64,000 nt of DNA from Strongylocentrotus purpuratus (Eukaryota > Echinodermata > Echinoidea > Camarodonta > Strongylocentrotidae): positions 28,399,162 to 28,463,161 of the forward strand of contig NW_022145595.1 in the NCBI RefSeq assembly GCF_000002235.5, written 5' to 3'. The position numbers and the translations under genes are program-made. Below are positions 1 through 11,769 of the stretch, piece after piece; the first letter of the stretch is position 1; each line of letters begins with the position of its first letter. The notes beneath the pieces were generated by a model. That model saw nothing but the letters and a program-made list of their open reading frames with translations, ran no database searches and had not been told where the DNA came from.

Positions 1-800
1 CTCCCGCGTGAAGCACGGAAGCTTTGACGTTTCATGAATTATTACTCTTAATCCTAGTCTGAATTGATTTTCGCCCATCCCTTTCACGTTTCATTAAATT
101 CCAATCCAATCCAAAAGATATTTGATATAGCGCCTTTTCCTTGCAGTTACAAAGCGCTGCAAATTACTAGAGAAAGAAGACGATTCGTTGTATCGTGTCC
201 TTGTCTGAATTCAGTTCCCCCTCCCGCGCGGAAGCTTTCACGTTTCATTTAATTATTACTCTAATCCTTGTCTGAAATCATTTTCGCCCATCCCGCGCGA
301 AACGCAGAAGCTTTGACGTCTCATTTAATTATTTCTCTCCGTCCTTATCTGACTCATTTTCACCCACCCCGCGCGCAGCAAGGAAGCTTTCATGTTCATT
401 AAATTATTAAAGAAAGAAGACGATTCGTTGTATTGTGTCCTTGTCTGAATTCAGTTTTCCCCCTCCCGCGTGAAGCGCGGAAGCTTTGACGTTTCATTAA
501 ATTATTACTCTTAATCCTTGTCTGAATTCATTTTCGCCCATCCTTTTCACGTTTCATTAAATTATTAAAGAAAGAAGACGATTCGTTGGATCGTGTTCTT
601 GTCTAAATTGAGTTGCCGCCCCCCCTCCCGTTTCATTAAATTATTAGATAAAGACGATTCGTTGTACCGTTCTCTAATTTGAATCCTAGTCTGAATTCAG
701 TCCCCCCCCTCCCCCCCCCCTCCTTGCCGTTTCATTAAATTATCAGATAAAGAAGACGATTCGTTGTACCGTTCTTTACCTTTAATCCTTGTCTGAATTC
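1..800 (+). repeat. ~115-bp satellite, about seven degenerate units
   Basis: Units repeat the order: CCCGCGYGAAGCGCGGAAGC, GACGTTTCATTAAATTATT, TCTAATCCTTGTCTGAATTC. Between some units lies AGAAGACGATTCGTTG. The same family occurs in opposite orientation at 43985-44150 and 55795-56575. Each unit holds a short CG-rich palindrome around CGCGCTTCGCGCG. Units are uneven in length, and C-runs have expanded near 700-722. Confidence 0.8.
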
Positions 801-1366
801 AGTTTCCCCACTGCGCCCCTTAACGATACACGTGCAGTGTTACATGATGTATGTATCGAACGTTCGTTAACAATCTGTGCATGCACAGCCCCCGCCCCCC
901 CCCCCCCACCCACTCCGGGAACGGAGGGACCGTATGCGTGTTTCCAAAATCTTCGGCTCGTAACAAAGAAAAAGATCTGCCCGTATATATTGACTTTACA
1001 CACCGGACTTATGCTGAAAATCGGGAGGGGGGGGGGGGGTGCTGGGAACACGCATATGCGTACCCTAAATGAAAAAAAGAGTGGGGGGCGGGGCACAGCC
1101 CGAGTGGTGGGTAGTGCTTGTCGCAGTAGCTTCTGGAAAGGAATTTACTACTAGTGTTACTGTTATTGGCCCAGTTGTGACTATACAAAACATATTTGGG
1201 AATGTATCAGTTTGCAACAAAAATGGAGAAACGCGCATTTTGTTGAAAATCACGTGACATCACAAAAATGTATAAATCACTTGTATGAAATTTTTAAAAT
1301 AAGTCATGGTTGAATTTCATTGGGGGGGGCTGGCGCCCCCCAAGCCCCCCCACCAGTACGCCAGTG
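1..1366 (-). mobile_element. hAT-type composite element, right part (left end outside the window)
   Basis: Read on the minus strand, the last ~280 bases match the left end of the complete composite at 40431-44980, including the terminus CACTGGCGTACTGGTGG (plus strand ...CCAGTACGCCAGTG ending at 1366). Further in it has the same order of parts: a CCACCACTCGGG site, a TGTGCATG-containing stretch, then the satellite. It lacks the LINE present in the other copy, so it shows the unfilled LINE target. No long open frame is credible. The left end and its target duplication are outside the window. Confidence 0.65.
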
Positions 1367-1789
1367 CTTTCTCATATACACTTTGGTGGGAGTCTTGTAG
1401 ATTGATGGGCAAGAATGCAATAAATCTCTTAGAATAACTAAAGGTATTTTTTGGGGTTATAATTCCCCTTTAATTTAATAAAAACAATTTTATGAAAAAT
1501 AACAACTATAAAATCAACAGACAGTACAGTGTGATGTAAAAAGGCACTCCAGAAGACAATTTATAGTGAGAATACCAATATCTTTTCCATCCATGTATTA
1601 CAGCTGATTGCTCACTAAATACATGTATATAGAATTACAGATATAGTTTACAAATAGTATTAAACTAACAATTAAGAACGCATTTCTTTTGACATAATCC
1701 TTGATGTACGCTCATAATGATTGTACAACATTATATGCAAAAGTATATGTTTTGTAAGAAAAATCCAAGGGGGATTTCCCCAATCCCTT
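1367..1789. other. Intergenic stretch, no gene seen
   Basis: AT-rich sequence between the hAT-type terminus at 1366 and the start of the inverted duplication. I see no coding frame with family resemblance and no clear repeat boundary. Confidence 0.5.
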
Positions 1790-4700
1790 ACCAGTATGTT
1801 CAATGTTTACCTACAGTGTAATAAGCCCGTATCTCATCTTAGAGAAAATAAAGCCAAAAGAAATTATGCAAGAGTATTGGCAGATCACAGTTTATTTCAT
1901 AGAGTTCAAATTCAAGAATATACGCATGTACAGTACTTCGTATATATACATTTGTCTGTTAATCAACATCTTTCACATATCTACATGTATGCAAACACAC
2001 TCGATCGATATCTTAAACATACATTTTTTTTTAGATATAAATAAAAATCATATATAAACAATGATTAAGGAGACAAACTATTTCAAGGATTTGTGAAGAC
2101 ATATTTTAGCCAAGTCATATTTATAAGTTTGTATCTTTAGAAAATGCCACAAAAATGTTCTTTTTTTACTTTGAATAAAATTCAGGGGCAGGAGAGGTAG
2201 TTTTCACTTATTTCATCTATGATTAAATGGAAACCTATTCACAGCCATACAAGCATTTGTATAAAAAAAAAGAAGCTTATATTATAATTTGATGGAAGTT
2301 TGAGCAACTACAAGCTGGAGATAGTCAAAAGATTGTTCTATCACCTTAGTTATTGCAGCTGATCAGGTTATCCACCTGACTCCAAAACTACCCCCCCCCC
2401 CCATTAAATTTCCCTAACCATACGACTATGGCCGGGAGACCTAAATGTGGACATATTTTTACTTTCGAAAATTGAATCTAATCGTATCGATGCTGAATCT
2501 GATTGCAATGTGTGCACTAGGTTTAAACTGAAATACATGTACAGAAGATTGGAAAGTTCATGTTTACAGTTGTAAACGGTGTATCATGAGACCCATCCAT
2601 TTTTGTCCTACAAACAAAAACATTTACGATATGATTGAAGGATTTTATTGAATATTATCCATTCTCGCAGTCCAAAGACTGAATTGCAATGGTTAATTAC
2701 AACAGTTTACAATGTACACAATTACACATGATAAAAGCAAGTATGCAATGATTATTAAAACAGGCAAAGCAATCAACATTGAAATTCAAATAAAAGTGAT
2801 CAAATGACAATAATAATTGCAACTATCGTTAAGTTTGATTAATAAGTAATGAAAATCTTAACTAAAACATTCTAAAAATATACTATTGAAATTAACATTA
2901 AGACCCTTACTATTACGAATTTGGCATGCCGAATAATTACTTTGCTTGAAGATCCAGGACCTTCTGAATTCTTTATCTGAATACCCTGTGTCCGGGGAAG
3001 ATACATGTATTAAGCTTCTACATATGGGCCCTGTTTCATAACTAAAATCATTGCATTTGATTGGCTGATTCGTTACAGAAATGTGGCAGTTGTCACATGT
3101 AATACTACATGTTATTATGATAGTATTCAACATTTCATATATATATAGTGCCTTTCATAAGAAACAAAGTGCATAAAAAGACAATACTTACAAAGTAAAA
3201 GAACATTATCATACAAAGCATACATTGATTACAAACAAAGAGGAATAGTAAAATAAATTAAAATAGATGTGTTTGCAGACATGCCTGCAAGTTACAATCA
3301 ACTGTTATGAGCTACTAAAATCATTGCATTTAAATTTGCTGTTAGAAAATTTGTTACAGAAATATGACAGTTGTTACTAATTATGATATTTAATAACATT
3401 TCATTTATACATGTAAAGCGCCTTTTCATGATATACAAAGCGCATAAAAAGAAAATACTTACAAACAAAGCAAAAGAACATTATCATACAAAGCATACAT
3501 TGATTACGAACAACGAGGAATATTAAAAGAAATTAGAAAAGATATATTTGCAGATATGCTTTGAAAGCTGCAAGAGTATGGAAATTCTTTCGAGAGGGGG
3601 TCAGGAGTTCAGGGTTTTGAGGCAATAACTGAAAAAGCCCTATCATCTATTTGTTTACTGGTTCAAGGGAGGGCAAGTGTGTTACTAGTGGCCGAGCATT
3701 TCTTATTAGTTTAATGAGACAGAGCCAAGAGCAGGGAGTATCTTGTCAATCAGACATAACACCATTAGATACCATTAGAAACTGCCATCAGGACCGGAAT
3801 AACCCTCATAATACACACTCACACTTGACTCACAGTCACTAGGCGAGTATTCTAGAAAGAGTTGTACTTCCGAGTCTGAGTAATCTACGTCCCCTGTAAC
3901 AAGAACAGACAGATATCTTGGTACTATGCCCTCATGCGGGATCTTGCAGCGAAGGATTGTTCTTGCTGCTATTTCTTGAAGAGGCAATGTTGTTCTTGGT
4001 GGGGATAACAGGGTCATAAGCTCTTCATTTTCTGGTGAATCTGGATCAAAACGTCTACTTTTACAGATCATCTCTTTCACTGTCAAACCATCAGCATTTC
4101 GCGCTTCAATATCGCATCCATTGTGGATAAGGATCAGAGCAGTTTCCTTTGTGAACTGCTGTTTGGCATATTGAACATCACCCAGTAACGAATGCAACAG
4201 TGAGTTCCCATTACTGTCAATTTGAGTTGCATCTTCACATCGCACCATCCTTGAGATTAAGCGCTTCATACGATTCTCTTTCACTTGCTTTCGGCGGTAC
4301 TCTTCTTTTCCCCCCCTGTTTTTGGAACACCTCCAATGCAATTCATAAATGCGTTCCAAGATATGGTGAGTGATTGATGCACAAGATTTGTCGCCAATTT
4401 GTCTTCTAATAACTCTTACCATTCTTTCACCAAACTGAAGCAGTGATTCAAACATATTCTTTGACTTGGCAAAGTCATAGAGAGCAATATCGAACAATAA
4501 ATTGCCAACTTCCTCCATCAAACCCAAGCTCAGCTTGTGCAGACGGTCCTGGGAGTCTTTACTAAACATCTGAAGACAAAGATCTAGCAACTTGTAACAC
4601 TCATCAACTACTTCATCTTTAAGTTTTTTGTAACGGATACCATTCACTATTTCTAAAATGACTGATCCAAGCTCAAGTTTCGATTCCAGCTCCAACTGTA

Positions 4701-5810
4701 TAGATTCTCTACAGATCTGAGAGCCTTGCGACAGTGTTTCCTGGTTTCCTCTCTTGTGAAACATCACGCCATCAAGCCCATGTTGGAATACTCTTTGCAA
4801 GATGTAGCCATCTTTTATTTCTTCTGGGAGCACTCTTTCTGCAACCAAGAAGCACTGGTTCTTTAAAGACCAATGATCTGACTTGGTGTTTTCCCAATCT
4901 TTCTTAGTCTTGCATTCCTTTGTTTCAGAGAAAAGAGAGAAAGAAGCAGTTGCGTCAGACTTTCCATGATTCCTAAAGGATGTAATACCACTTTCCTCTT
5001 GAATAGACAGAGCTCTGCAGAAATGTGTATATGGGTGGTTTTCACCTGTGCATAGAGGTGCATAGAGGTTAGTATTAAGGCCCAGTGCCACTCCAAGAAT
5101 TTCATAAACTCTTGCCTTTTCTGCATCGGACAATTGTAACTCATGGGTTTTCCCCTGGACAAAGAATTCAACGATGTCTTGGAAGTTGTAAATTGCTGCG
5201 ATACAAGGAGGATCGAGTCCATTTGAGTTACATATCAGTGTTGCGCCATGATTGATGAGAAGTCTGAGGATCTCCTTTCTTGACTGCTTGTCCCAGATAA
5301 TGAAAGGAGTTACAATGTAAATCTGGAATATTCTAACAGTTGTAGCCCACAGAAGCACAGTGCATTGGTGTGTTTCCATCTTTGGAGCCCTTTGCATTGG
5401 GGTCAGCTCCATGATCAAGGAGGAGCTGGACCATTTCCTTCTTATCTTCCCCACAAGCGATCATCAGAGGCGACCAACCACGTTCGTCTCTAGCATCCAG
5501 ATCAACATTTTGAGTAGCAAATATTCCTGTCATGTCATCAAGACTTACTGGATTAGCCAAATACATTCTTGAAGCTATAAGTTGAGTGGTTGCTGGTCCT
5601 GGTTGACAGATGCCATTGTCCATCAAAAGTTTCACTTCACAGCAGATCTATAATGGAAAACAACAAGATACAAACAAAAAAACAACAATATAATTGATAA
5701 CAGACATTAGGTTTATTTTTTTACCATGTAAGAAGGGGTTGTCCTGAATAGGACCAGTAAACCTGATAAGAGTAGTTTTAATCTGGTTTACAAGTCCTTT
5801 CCAGGACTTC
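1790..5810 (-). repeat. Arm 1 of a giant imperfect inverted duplication
   Basis: The reverse complement of this stretch aligns block by block with arm 2. 1790-2070 matches 18157-18454. 2080-2560 matches 12595-13047. 3040-3770 matches 11770-12450. The gene at 3775-5647 matches 8689-10579, and the upstream intron at 5648-5810 matches 8530-8688. Arm 1 lacks the transposons that interrupt arm 2, so it gives the pre-insertion sequence for two of them. I estimate identity in the high 80s percent within the gene and lower outside it, by eye. Confidence 0.85.
3775..5647 (-). pseudogene. Ankyrin-repeat gene copy, broken last exon
   Basis: This is the last exon of a gene whose upstream exons I cannot identify. 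The minus strand shows a splice acceptor (TTTTCCATTATAG ending at 5648), and the exon then reads ICCEVKLLMDNG, an ankyrin-like start that joins an earlier exon in frame. One or two ankyrin repeats follow (GWSPLMIACGEDKKEM..., then DGNTPMHCASVGYNC). Just after GYNC, near 5340, the copy has TAG where the sister has AAG, and a few bases further it has one extra base. The rest (3775 to about 5330) is open in another frame and matches the sister to near its C-terminus, where it ends early at GPDGSF. The nonsense codon plus frameshift make it a probable pseudogene. An unrecognised splice around the break cannot be excluded from sequence alone. Confidence 0.7.
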
Positions 5811-7894
5811 CAAATGTTCCTGTTGCCATGGAAATGACTTATACTTTTGGAATGTGCATATAGCGTCTATAATATATATCATACAAATATTCATATCAAT
5901 AATATCATTTTCAGATTACCTTTTTAATTTGTTTGTTATACAACAGCATAAGCAATTTCACTTCCGGGTCGCATAAATATCACGGCCGAAAACTGACACT
6001 GGTGGCCGAAAACTAGCACCCGGAAAGCTTTTGCAATTATCGTTGTTGCCATGGAAATGTGTCGTGTCGTAGTAAGTTGAATATACTATTTATTAAGGAA
6101 GGATATATATCAACACTTTATGTCATAAAAATGTTATTGTTTCTATTAACTGAAGTAAAAAGTACAAAAAATGCTTAAGTGGCCGAAAACGGGCTCCTTT
6201 TCATGATGTTGATGATCTGATGATCGACAGGATAGTGAGTCGGTCTTGTCTTCGATTCTGATGATAGGTCTATATATTGTTATATGGCATAGTGTCAGCT
6301 CGCTCGGGACTCCTGTCCATAAATCTCTCCTCGGAGCCCTAGAGTCTAGACTAGCCCAAATCTGACAGCGAACTGAAGTGTTTCAAGACACGGTCCGAGC
6401 TGGTAAGTGCAGGCTCGGTCCCACATACCGATTTTGATGAATGCTCGTATGTGTGATGGCGTCGAGTAGACTATATGGCAAACAATGCCCAATCACACTC
6501 CAGCAAAGCATAGCCAAGCATAGAGAGTCATACTCATAGACAGAAATAACCATCTGATATGGGTCATTTCTTTAATAAAACTGATATTTGTTGACATTCC
6601 CCATATATTCTAGGGTCTACAGACGGTACTACAGAGATCTCATAGTTACGATGATACCGTGGGGGTAATCTGGCCAATCCAGCTGCCACTTAATGTTGGG
6701 CTTCAACTTTTGTTCAAGTATAATTACTTATATGCCCCTCTGCAGCAGGATTAATATCTGTATGTACTGGGGATTGCGCCTACGTCAGAGCTTCGGACAA
6801 TGCAATAGCAAGGAAACATTTCTTTAGGGTTGTACATGTCATATTAGGACATTGTACATCATCATGGTACATTGTCCAGTCAAGATGCAACCTACATGTA
6901 GCTCTTGCCCCTCTGCCTCCCTTGCATATAATGAGAATTATTATTAAAGAGTACGAGTACAAGAAGATAGACCTGGAAGCTCGACTGCTGTCTCAGCATT
7001 CTTCCAGTATTTGCGTTAAAGTAAAGTAAAGTATGTATTGTACTGTACTCCTATTTACACTAAATAATATATTAATTGACCTATCATACAAACGCGAAAG
7101 TTTTTGACTTAGACCTTATCCAATTTTTTTCTCTGAACCGTGAAAACGTACCGTTCATCCATTCAAATTAGTAATCTATGACATCAACCGGCCGATATAT
7201 TTCCGGGTCAATCTACCAAAACATAGCGAATGGCCAATCAGAACACTCGTTTCGTATTGGGTTTATGATCTATTCATATATCACTGGGTTGACTCGTACG
7301 TAGCTATTGGACGTTCGAAAAGAAAAAATGAATATTCATTAATTAAAACCAAGATGGATGGCAACGAATCATGTCGACTACGAGACTTTCTCGGATTAAT
7401 CATTAATTTAGGATATAAATGAGCAAGCTATCGTAAGTCAAAGCCATATTTGTTATTTTTTATATTTTTATTAGCCTGTTGAAGTATTGCAGCAAAAGTG
7501 CATTTATGAGGATGTAAAGAGTGAAAATCTTGTTGCATATCTCATTCATCGCGGTCCTGCTAAACCGAACCATTTGTTCCACTAGTACGGCATAGGCCGT
7601 ACTTCATTCTATGTACAGAGGCGGTCAGTGGAGCCAGATGCAATCTCAGCGGAACCACAGTCGATATCACAGAGACTGAAGCTTTCGGTCTAAAAGAGTT
7701 AATGCTAATGCGTATTGCCCTCTAGCACTGCACTACGTGTTAATAGGCAGCATTTGAATACATGAATAGTCAATACACTCATGCACAGATGCACACTATC
7801 ATGCCGATGCGGCTGATCGGCAAGTTTGACAGTGGACTCACAATTTGAATTTCTAAACATCGGAAAGTTTTAAAAAAAAAGTATTTTACTGTCT
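5811..7894. other. Spacer between the two inverted arms
   Basis: No protein-coding frame with family resemblance on either strand. It could hold the promoters of the two diverging ankyrin genes, because both last exons point outward from here. The only candidate signal I can point to is the possible plus-strand first exon near 6300-6402. Confidence 0.4.
6271..6402 (+). promoter_or_regulatory. Possible TATA element and 5' noncoding exon of the plus ankyrin gene
   Basis: TATATATT at 6271-6278 is followed about 25-30 bases later by GTCAGCTCG. The stretch runs to a consensus splice donor, GAGCTG|GTAAGT, with GT at 6403-6404. The next good acceptor on this strand is at 8687-8688, where the ankyrin exon starts. 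Such an exon would be noncoding or have a very short frame. This is motif-based inference only. Confidence 0.25.
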
Positions 7895-8392
7895 GAGCTT
7901 CGGGTGGTGCATCGAAAAACATTCTGACAGCGGGTTGGGCGACATTATCTCAAAATATGCAAAGAGAGTAATTACAATTTTGACTTAATAGGTTGCTCGA
8001 CTCCTCTGGGCATCTATCCATCAACTTGAAATTATAATTTGAAGGAGTCTTCGATGGCAAAAGGGGGTGATTCTTCGTCCTACCCAGACGATTCCTCCAT
8101 GTTGTATCGTCGATTTAACCAGCGAAGAGAAAGTATGCACTACCGCGCATGCATACTTTCCCTTCGCCTGTTGAATCGACGATACAACATTGAAGAATCG
8201 TCGGGGTAGGACGAAGAATCACCCCCTTTTTCCCAGGGAAGACTTCTTCAAATTATAATTCTAAGTTGATGGATAGAAGCCCAGGAGTCGAGCAACCTAG
8301 TAAGACAAAATTGTAATTACTCCCTTTGCATATTTTGAGATAATGTCGCCCAACCCGAATGTTTTTTGATGCATCGGCGTCGGAGCTTCCCA
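7895..8392. repeat. ~500-bp foldback (near-perfect hairpin) element
   Basis: The two halves are reverse complements around a centre near 8143. GAAAGTATGC and GCATACTTTC flank a ~12-base loop, and further out GGTTGGGCGACATTATCTC pairs with GAGATAATGTCGCCCAACC. The outer ends read GAGCTTCGG / CGGAGCTTC. No coding capacity, so it fits a foldback MITE. It sits just outside arm 2 of the large inverted duplication and has no partner next to arm 1. Confidence 0.8.
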
Positions 8393-8688
8393 GAGTTAGG
8401 AACGCCTTAGACCAGCAGTTAGTATTAGCCCCATCTGTTGGGGCTTTAGAAACATGCTCTAGCATGTACCACCTGCAATACAGGTTAGGACATGCAGACT
8501 ACCGTCCTACTGACTTCAGAAGATTCAGTCCTGTTGGAGAGAACTTGTAAACCAGATTTAAACTGCTCTCAGGTTAACTAGTCCTATTTAGGACTACGAT
8601 TCTTACATGGTAAAACAATAAACCCAATAAATGTCTGTAATCAGTTATATTTTGTTTATATATTGTCTCTTGTTGTTTTCCATTATAG

Positions 8689-10579
8689 ATCTGCTGTGAA
8701 GTGAAACTTTTGATAGAAAATGGCAGCAGTCAACCAGGACCAGCAACCACTCAACTTGGCTTCAAGACTGGATTGGCCTAATCCAGTGAGTCTTGATGAC
8801 ATGAAAGGAATATTTGCTTCTCAAAATGTTGATCTGGATGCTAGAGACGAACTGCATGGTTGGTCGCCTCTGATGATCGCTTGTGCTCAAGATAAGAAGG
8901 AAATGGTCCAGCTCCTCCTTGATCATGGAGCTGACCCCAATGCAAAGGGCTCCAAAGATGGAAACACACCAATGCACTGTGCTTCTGTGGGCTACAACTG
9001 TAAGAACATTCCACGTTTAGGTAGTGATCACTGTCATGGCTGGGATGAGCAGTCAAGAAAGGAGATCCTCAGACTTCTCATCAATCATGGCGCAACACTG
9101 ATATGTAACTCAAATGGACTCGATCCTCCTTGCATCGCAGCAATTTACAATTTCCAAGACATCGTTGAATTCTTTGTCCAGGGGAAAACCCATGAATTGC
9201 AATTGTCCAATGCAGAAAAGGCAAGAGTTCATGAAATTCTTGGAGTGGCACTGGGCCTTTATACCAATCTCAATGCACCTGCTTGCACAGGTGAGAGCCA
9301 CCCATGTACACATTTCTGCAGAGCTCTGTCTATTCACGAAGAAAGTGGTATTACACCTTATGGGAATCATGGAAAGTCTGACGCAGCTGCTTCTTTCTCT
9401 CTTTTCTCTGAAACAAAGGAATGCAGGACTCGAGAAGAATGGGAAAACATTAAGTCAGATCATTGGTCTTTAAAGAACCAGTGCTTCTTGGTTGCAGAAA
9501 GAGTGCTCCCAGAAGAAATAAAAGATGACTACATCTTGCAAAGAGTTCTAAAGCATGGGCTTGATGGCGTTATCTTTCAGAAGGAAAGGAACCAGGAAAC
9601 ACTGGCACAGGGTTCTCAAATCTGTAGAGAATCAATACAGTTGGAGCTGGAATCAAGATTTGAGCTTGGATCAGTCCTTGTCACCATAGTGAATGGTATC
9701 CATTACAAAAAACTTGAAGATGATGTAGTTGATGAGTGTTACAAGTTGCTAGATCTTTGTCTTCAGGTGTTTAATAAATACTCCCAGGACCGTCTGCACG
9801 AGATGAACTCGCATTTGGTGAATAAAGTTGGCAATATATTGTTCGATATTGCTCTCTATGACTTTGCCAAGTCAAAGAATACGTTTGAATCACTGCTTCA
9901 GTTTGGTGAAAGAATGGTAAGAGTTATTAGAATACAAATTGGTGACAAATCTTGTGCATCAATCACTCACTGTATTTTGGAACGCATTCATGAATTGAAT
10001 TGGAGGTCTTCCAAAGACAGAGGAAAAAAGGAAGAGTGCCGACGAAAGCAAGTGAAAGAGAATCGTATGAAGCGTTTGATCTCAAGGATGGTGCGATGTG
10101 AAGATGCAACTCAAATTGACAGTAATGGGAACTCAATGTTGCATTCGTTACTGGGTGATGTTCAATATGCCAAACAGCAGTTCACAAAGGAAACTGCTCT
10201 GATCCTTATCCACAATGGATGCGATATTGAAGCGCGAAATGCTGATGGTTTGACAGTGAAAGAGATGATCTGTAAAAGTAGTCATTTTGATCCAGATGCA
10301 CCAGAAAATGAAGAGCTAATGACCTTGTTATCCCCACCAAGAACAGCGTTGCCTCTTCAAGAAATAGCAGCGAGAATAATCCTTCGCTGCAAGATCCCGC
10401 ATGAGGGTATAGTACCAAGACATCTGTCTGTTCTTGTTACAGGGGAAGTAGAATACTCAGACTCAGAACTCTTTCTAGAATACCCTTTTAGCGACTGTGA
10501 GTCTAGTTCAAGTGAGTATGGTGAATGGGATAATTCCAGTCCTGATGGTAGTGAATCTGATGGTGTTATGTCTGATTGA
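8689..10579 (+). CDS. Ankyrin-repeat protein with SOCS-box-like C-terminus, last exon (open frame 8720-10579)
   Basis: Function is not known to me. A 619-codon frame starts at ATG 8720. It has ankyrin repeats near residues 43-90 (HGWSPLMIACAQDKKEMVQL, GNTPMHCASVGY) and 110-155 (EILRLLINHGATLI). A long central region is mostly helical and unfamiliar. A further ankyrin pair lies at about 471-519 (GNSMLHSLL, GCDIEARNADGLTVKEM). At 544-573, LPLQEIAARIIL followed by IPHEGIVPRHLSVLV resembles a SOCS box, the Elongin-BC/Cullin-5 adaptor motif of ASB proteins. That reading is inference. The tail is acidic and serine-rich. A splice acceptor ends at 8688. In the frame set by that acceptor the exon stops at 8779 because it is two bases shorter than the sister copy (GGCTTC versus ATAGCTTC). 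The long frame therefore needs the internal ATG. It may be expressed from that start or be an early pseudogene. Confidence 0.7.
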
Positions 10580-10594
10580 CAAGATACTCCCTGC

Positions 10595-11769
10595 CAAGGC
10601 TCAAATTTATTTTTTGCCCACGTGGGCTCTTCAAAAAAAAAAGAGCCCCCGTGAGCCTTCTCGATCACGGGGGCTCTTTTTAATACAAATTTTCATTACG
10701 TTGGTACCCATCTTACTCCTCAATTCTTAGCGATTTCATCATTATCATTTATTGAAGTCAGCATTTTCCCTCTTACAAATTAGTTAGGCCTGCATAGCTG
10801 TTACTGACTTTAATCCCATGATGACATTCTCTCGATTTCTTCCCGTTCTGCACATTATTTCCTCCTCATTATTCGGAGCAACCTTCACATTCTTTCATTA
10901 TTTTAAGGCTTTACCCAGGGGCGGATCTAGCTTTTTTGCTAAGGGGGGGGAGATATGACCCAAATGCAGAGCATCGTCCATTATTTTTTTTTTTTGGTGC
11001 TATTTTGAACCCCCGTAAGTGATGTTTTCCTGGCATCTACTTACATCTACTAATACTGTGTGGGTCTGGACACGTAATGGCGTTTTTCTATGCACATCAC
11101 ACTTTCACTTGGCAGCAAAAGGGGGGTGTAACCCCCTTAAACCCCCCCCCCCCCCCCCCGTGACTCCGCCCATGTTACTATATCCTTCCGCAATGTCTTC
11201 CTATTCTTCTCAATATTGATTTACTGGTCGAGGTTCATTTTGCTGGTCTTTTTAAATCACCAGATATCAGAGGATTCACGCTTTTCACAACGAAAAACTT
11301 CTCCATAACCATATGTTTCAGCCCATGCGCGATCGCCTCGAGCTCCATCAGATATAGGGCGGCAGTGTGCATATGTACCGGTCCTATTGCCATTGCTGAC
11401 GGCCGCATTGCACTGCGAGCTTCCGTTGTTTGTATCGGTAATACTCATAGAGATGGGATATATACCGCCATCCTTCGGCGAATAAGCGTAAATTTCTTTA
11501 CAATAATGGTGGTCTTTACTCTCTAGACACCGACAAATTCAAACGAGAAATCTTGCACTCTAATCTAAGTTCTATTTCATTGGTTTAAGGTTTGAAATTG
11601 AAACTCAATATTGTGTTAAAGTTATAACAGAAAAGATAATCTTTATTTTATAATTCCACTGGGGCGATTTTTAATTTTGCAAACGCCCTCGTGAGCAATT
11701 ACCTGACGGAGGCGATTATGTAGCTCACGGGGGCGAATCGCCCATCGCCCCCGTGTATTTTGAGCGCTG
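10595..11769. mobile_element. Non-autonomous hAT-type element, complete, with 8-bp target duplication
   Basis: Flanked by CTCCCTGC at 10587-10594 and 11770-11777, as expected for hAT insertions. Termini are CAAGGCTCAAATTT on the left and, on the complementary strand, CAGCGCTCAAAATACACGG on the right. The ends carry short GC-rich hairpins built from GAGCCCCCGTGAG and ATCGCCCCCGTG. Arm 1 reads straight through the site (GATACTCCCTGCTCTTGG in reverse complement), so the empty site is known. It encodes no transposase. A second repeat with G- and C-runs and terminus CAGGGGCGGATC lies nested near 10916-11170. Confidence 0.85.

Noticed and set aside
8359-8550. 63-codon frame before the plus ankyrin exon, as an upstream coding exon
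   Set aside because: It begins inside the foldback hairpin, has no family resemblance, and shows no convincing donor joined to the acceptor at 8687.
10916-11170. A separate hAT-type MITE with target duplication nested in 10595-11769
   Set aside because: A CAGGGGCGGATC end and a GGAGTCACGGGG-like opposite end are present, but the 8-base flanks do not match, so it is mentioned only as nested sequence.
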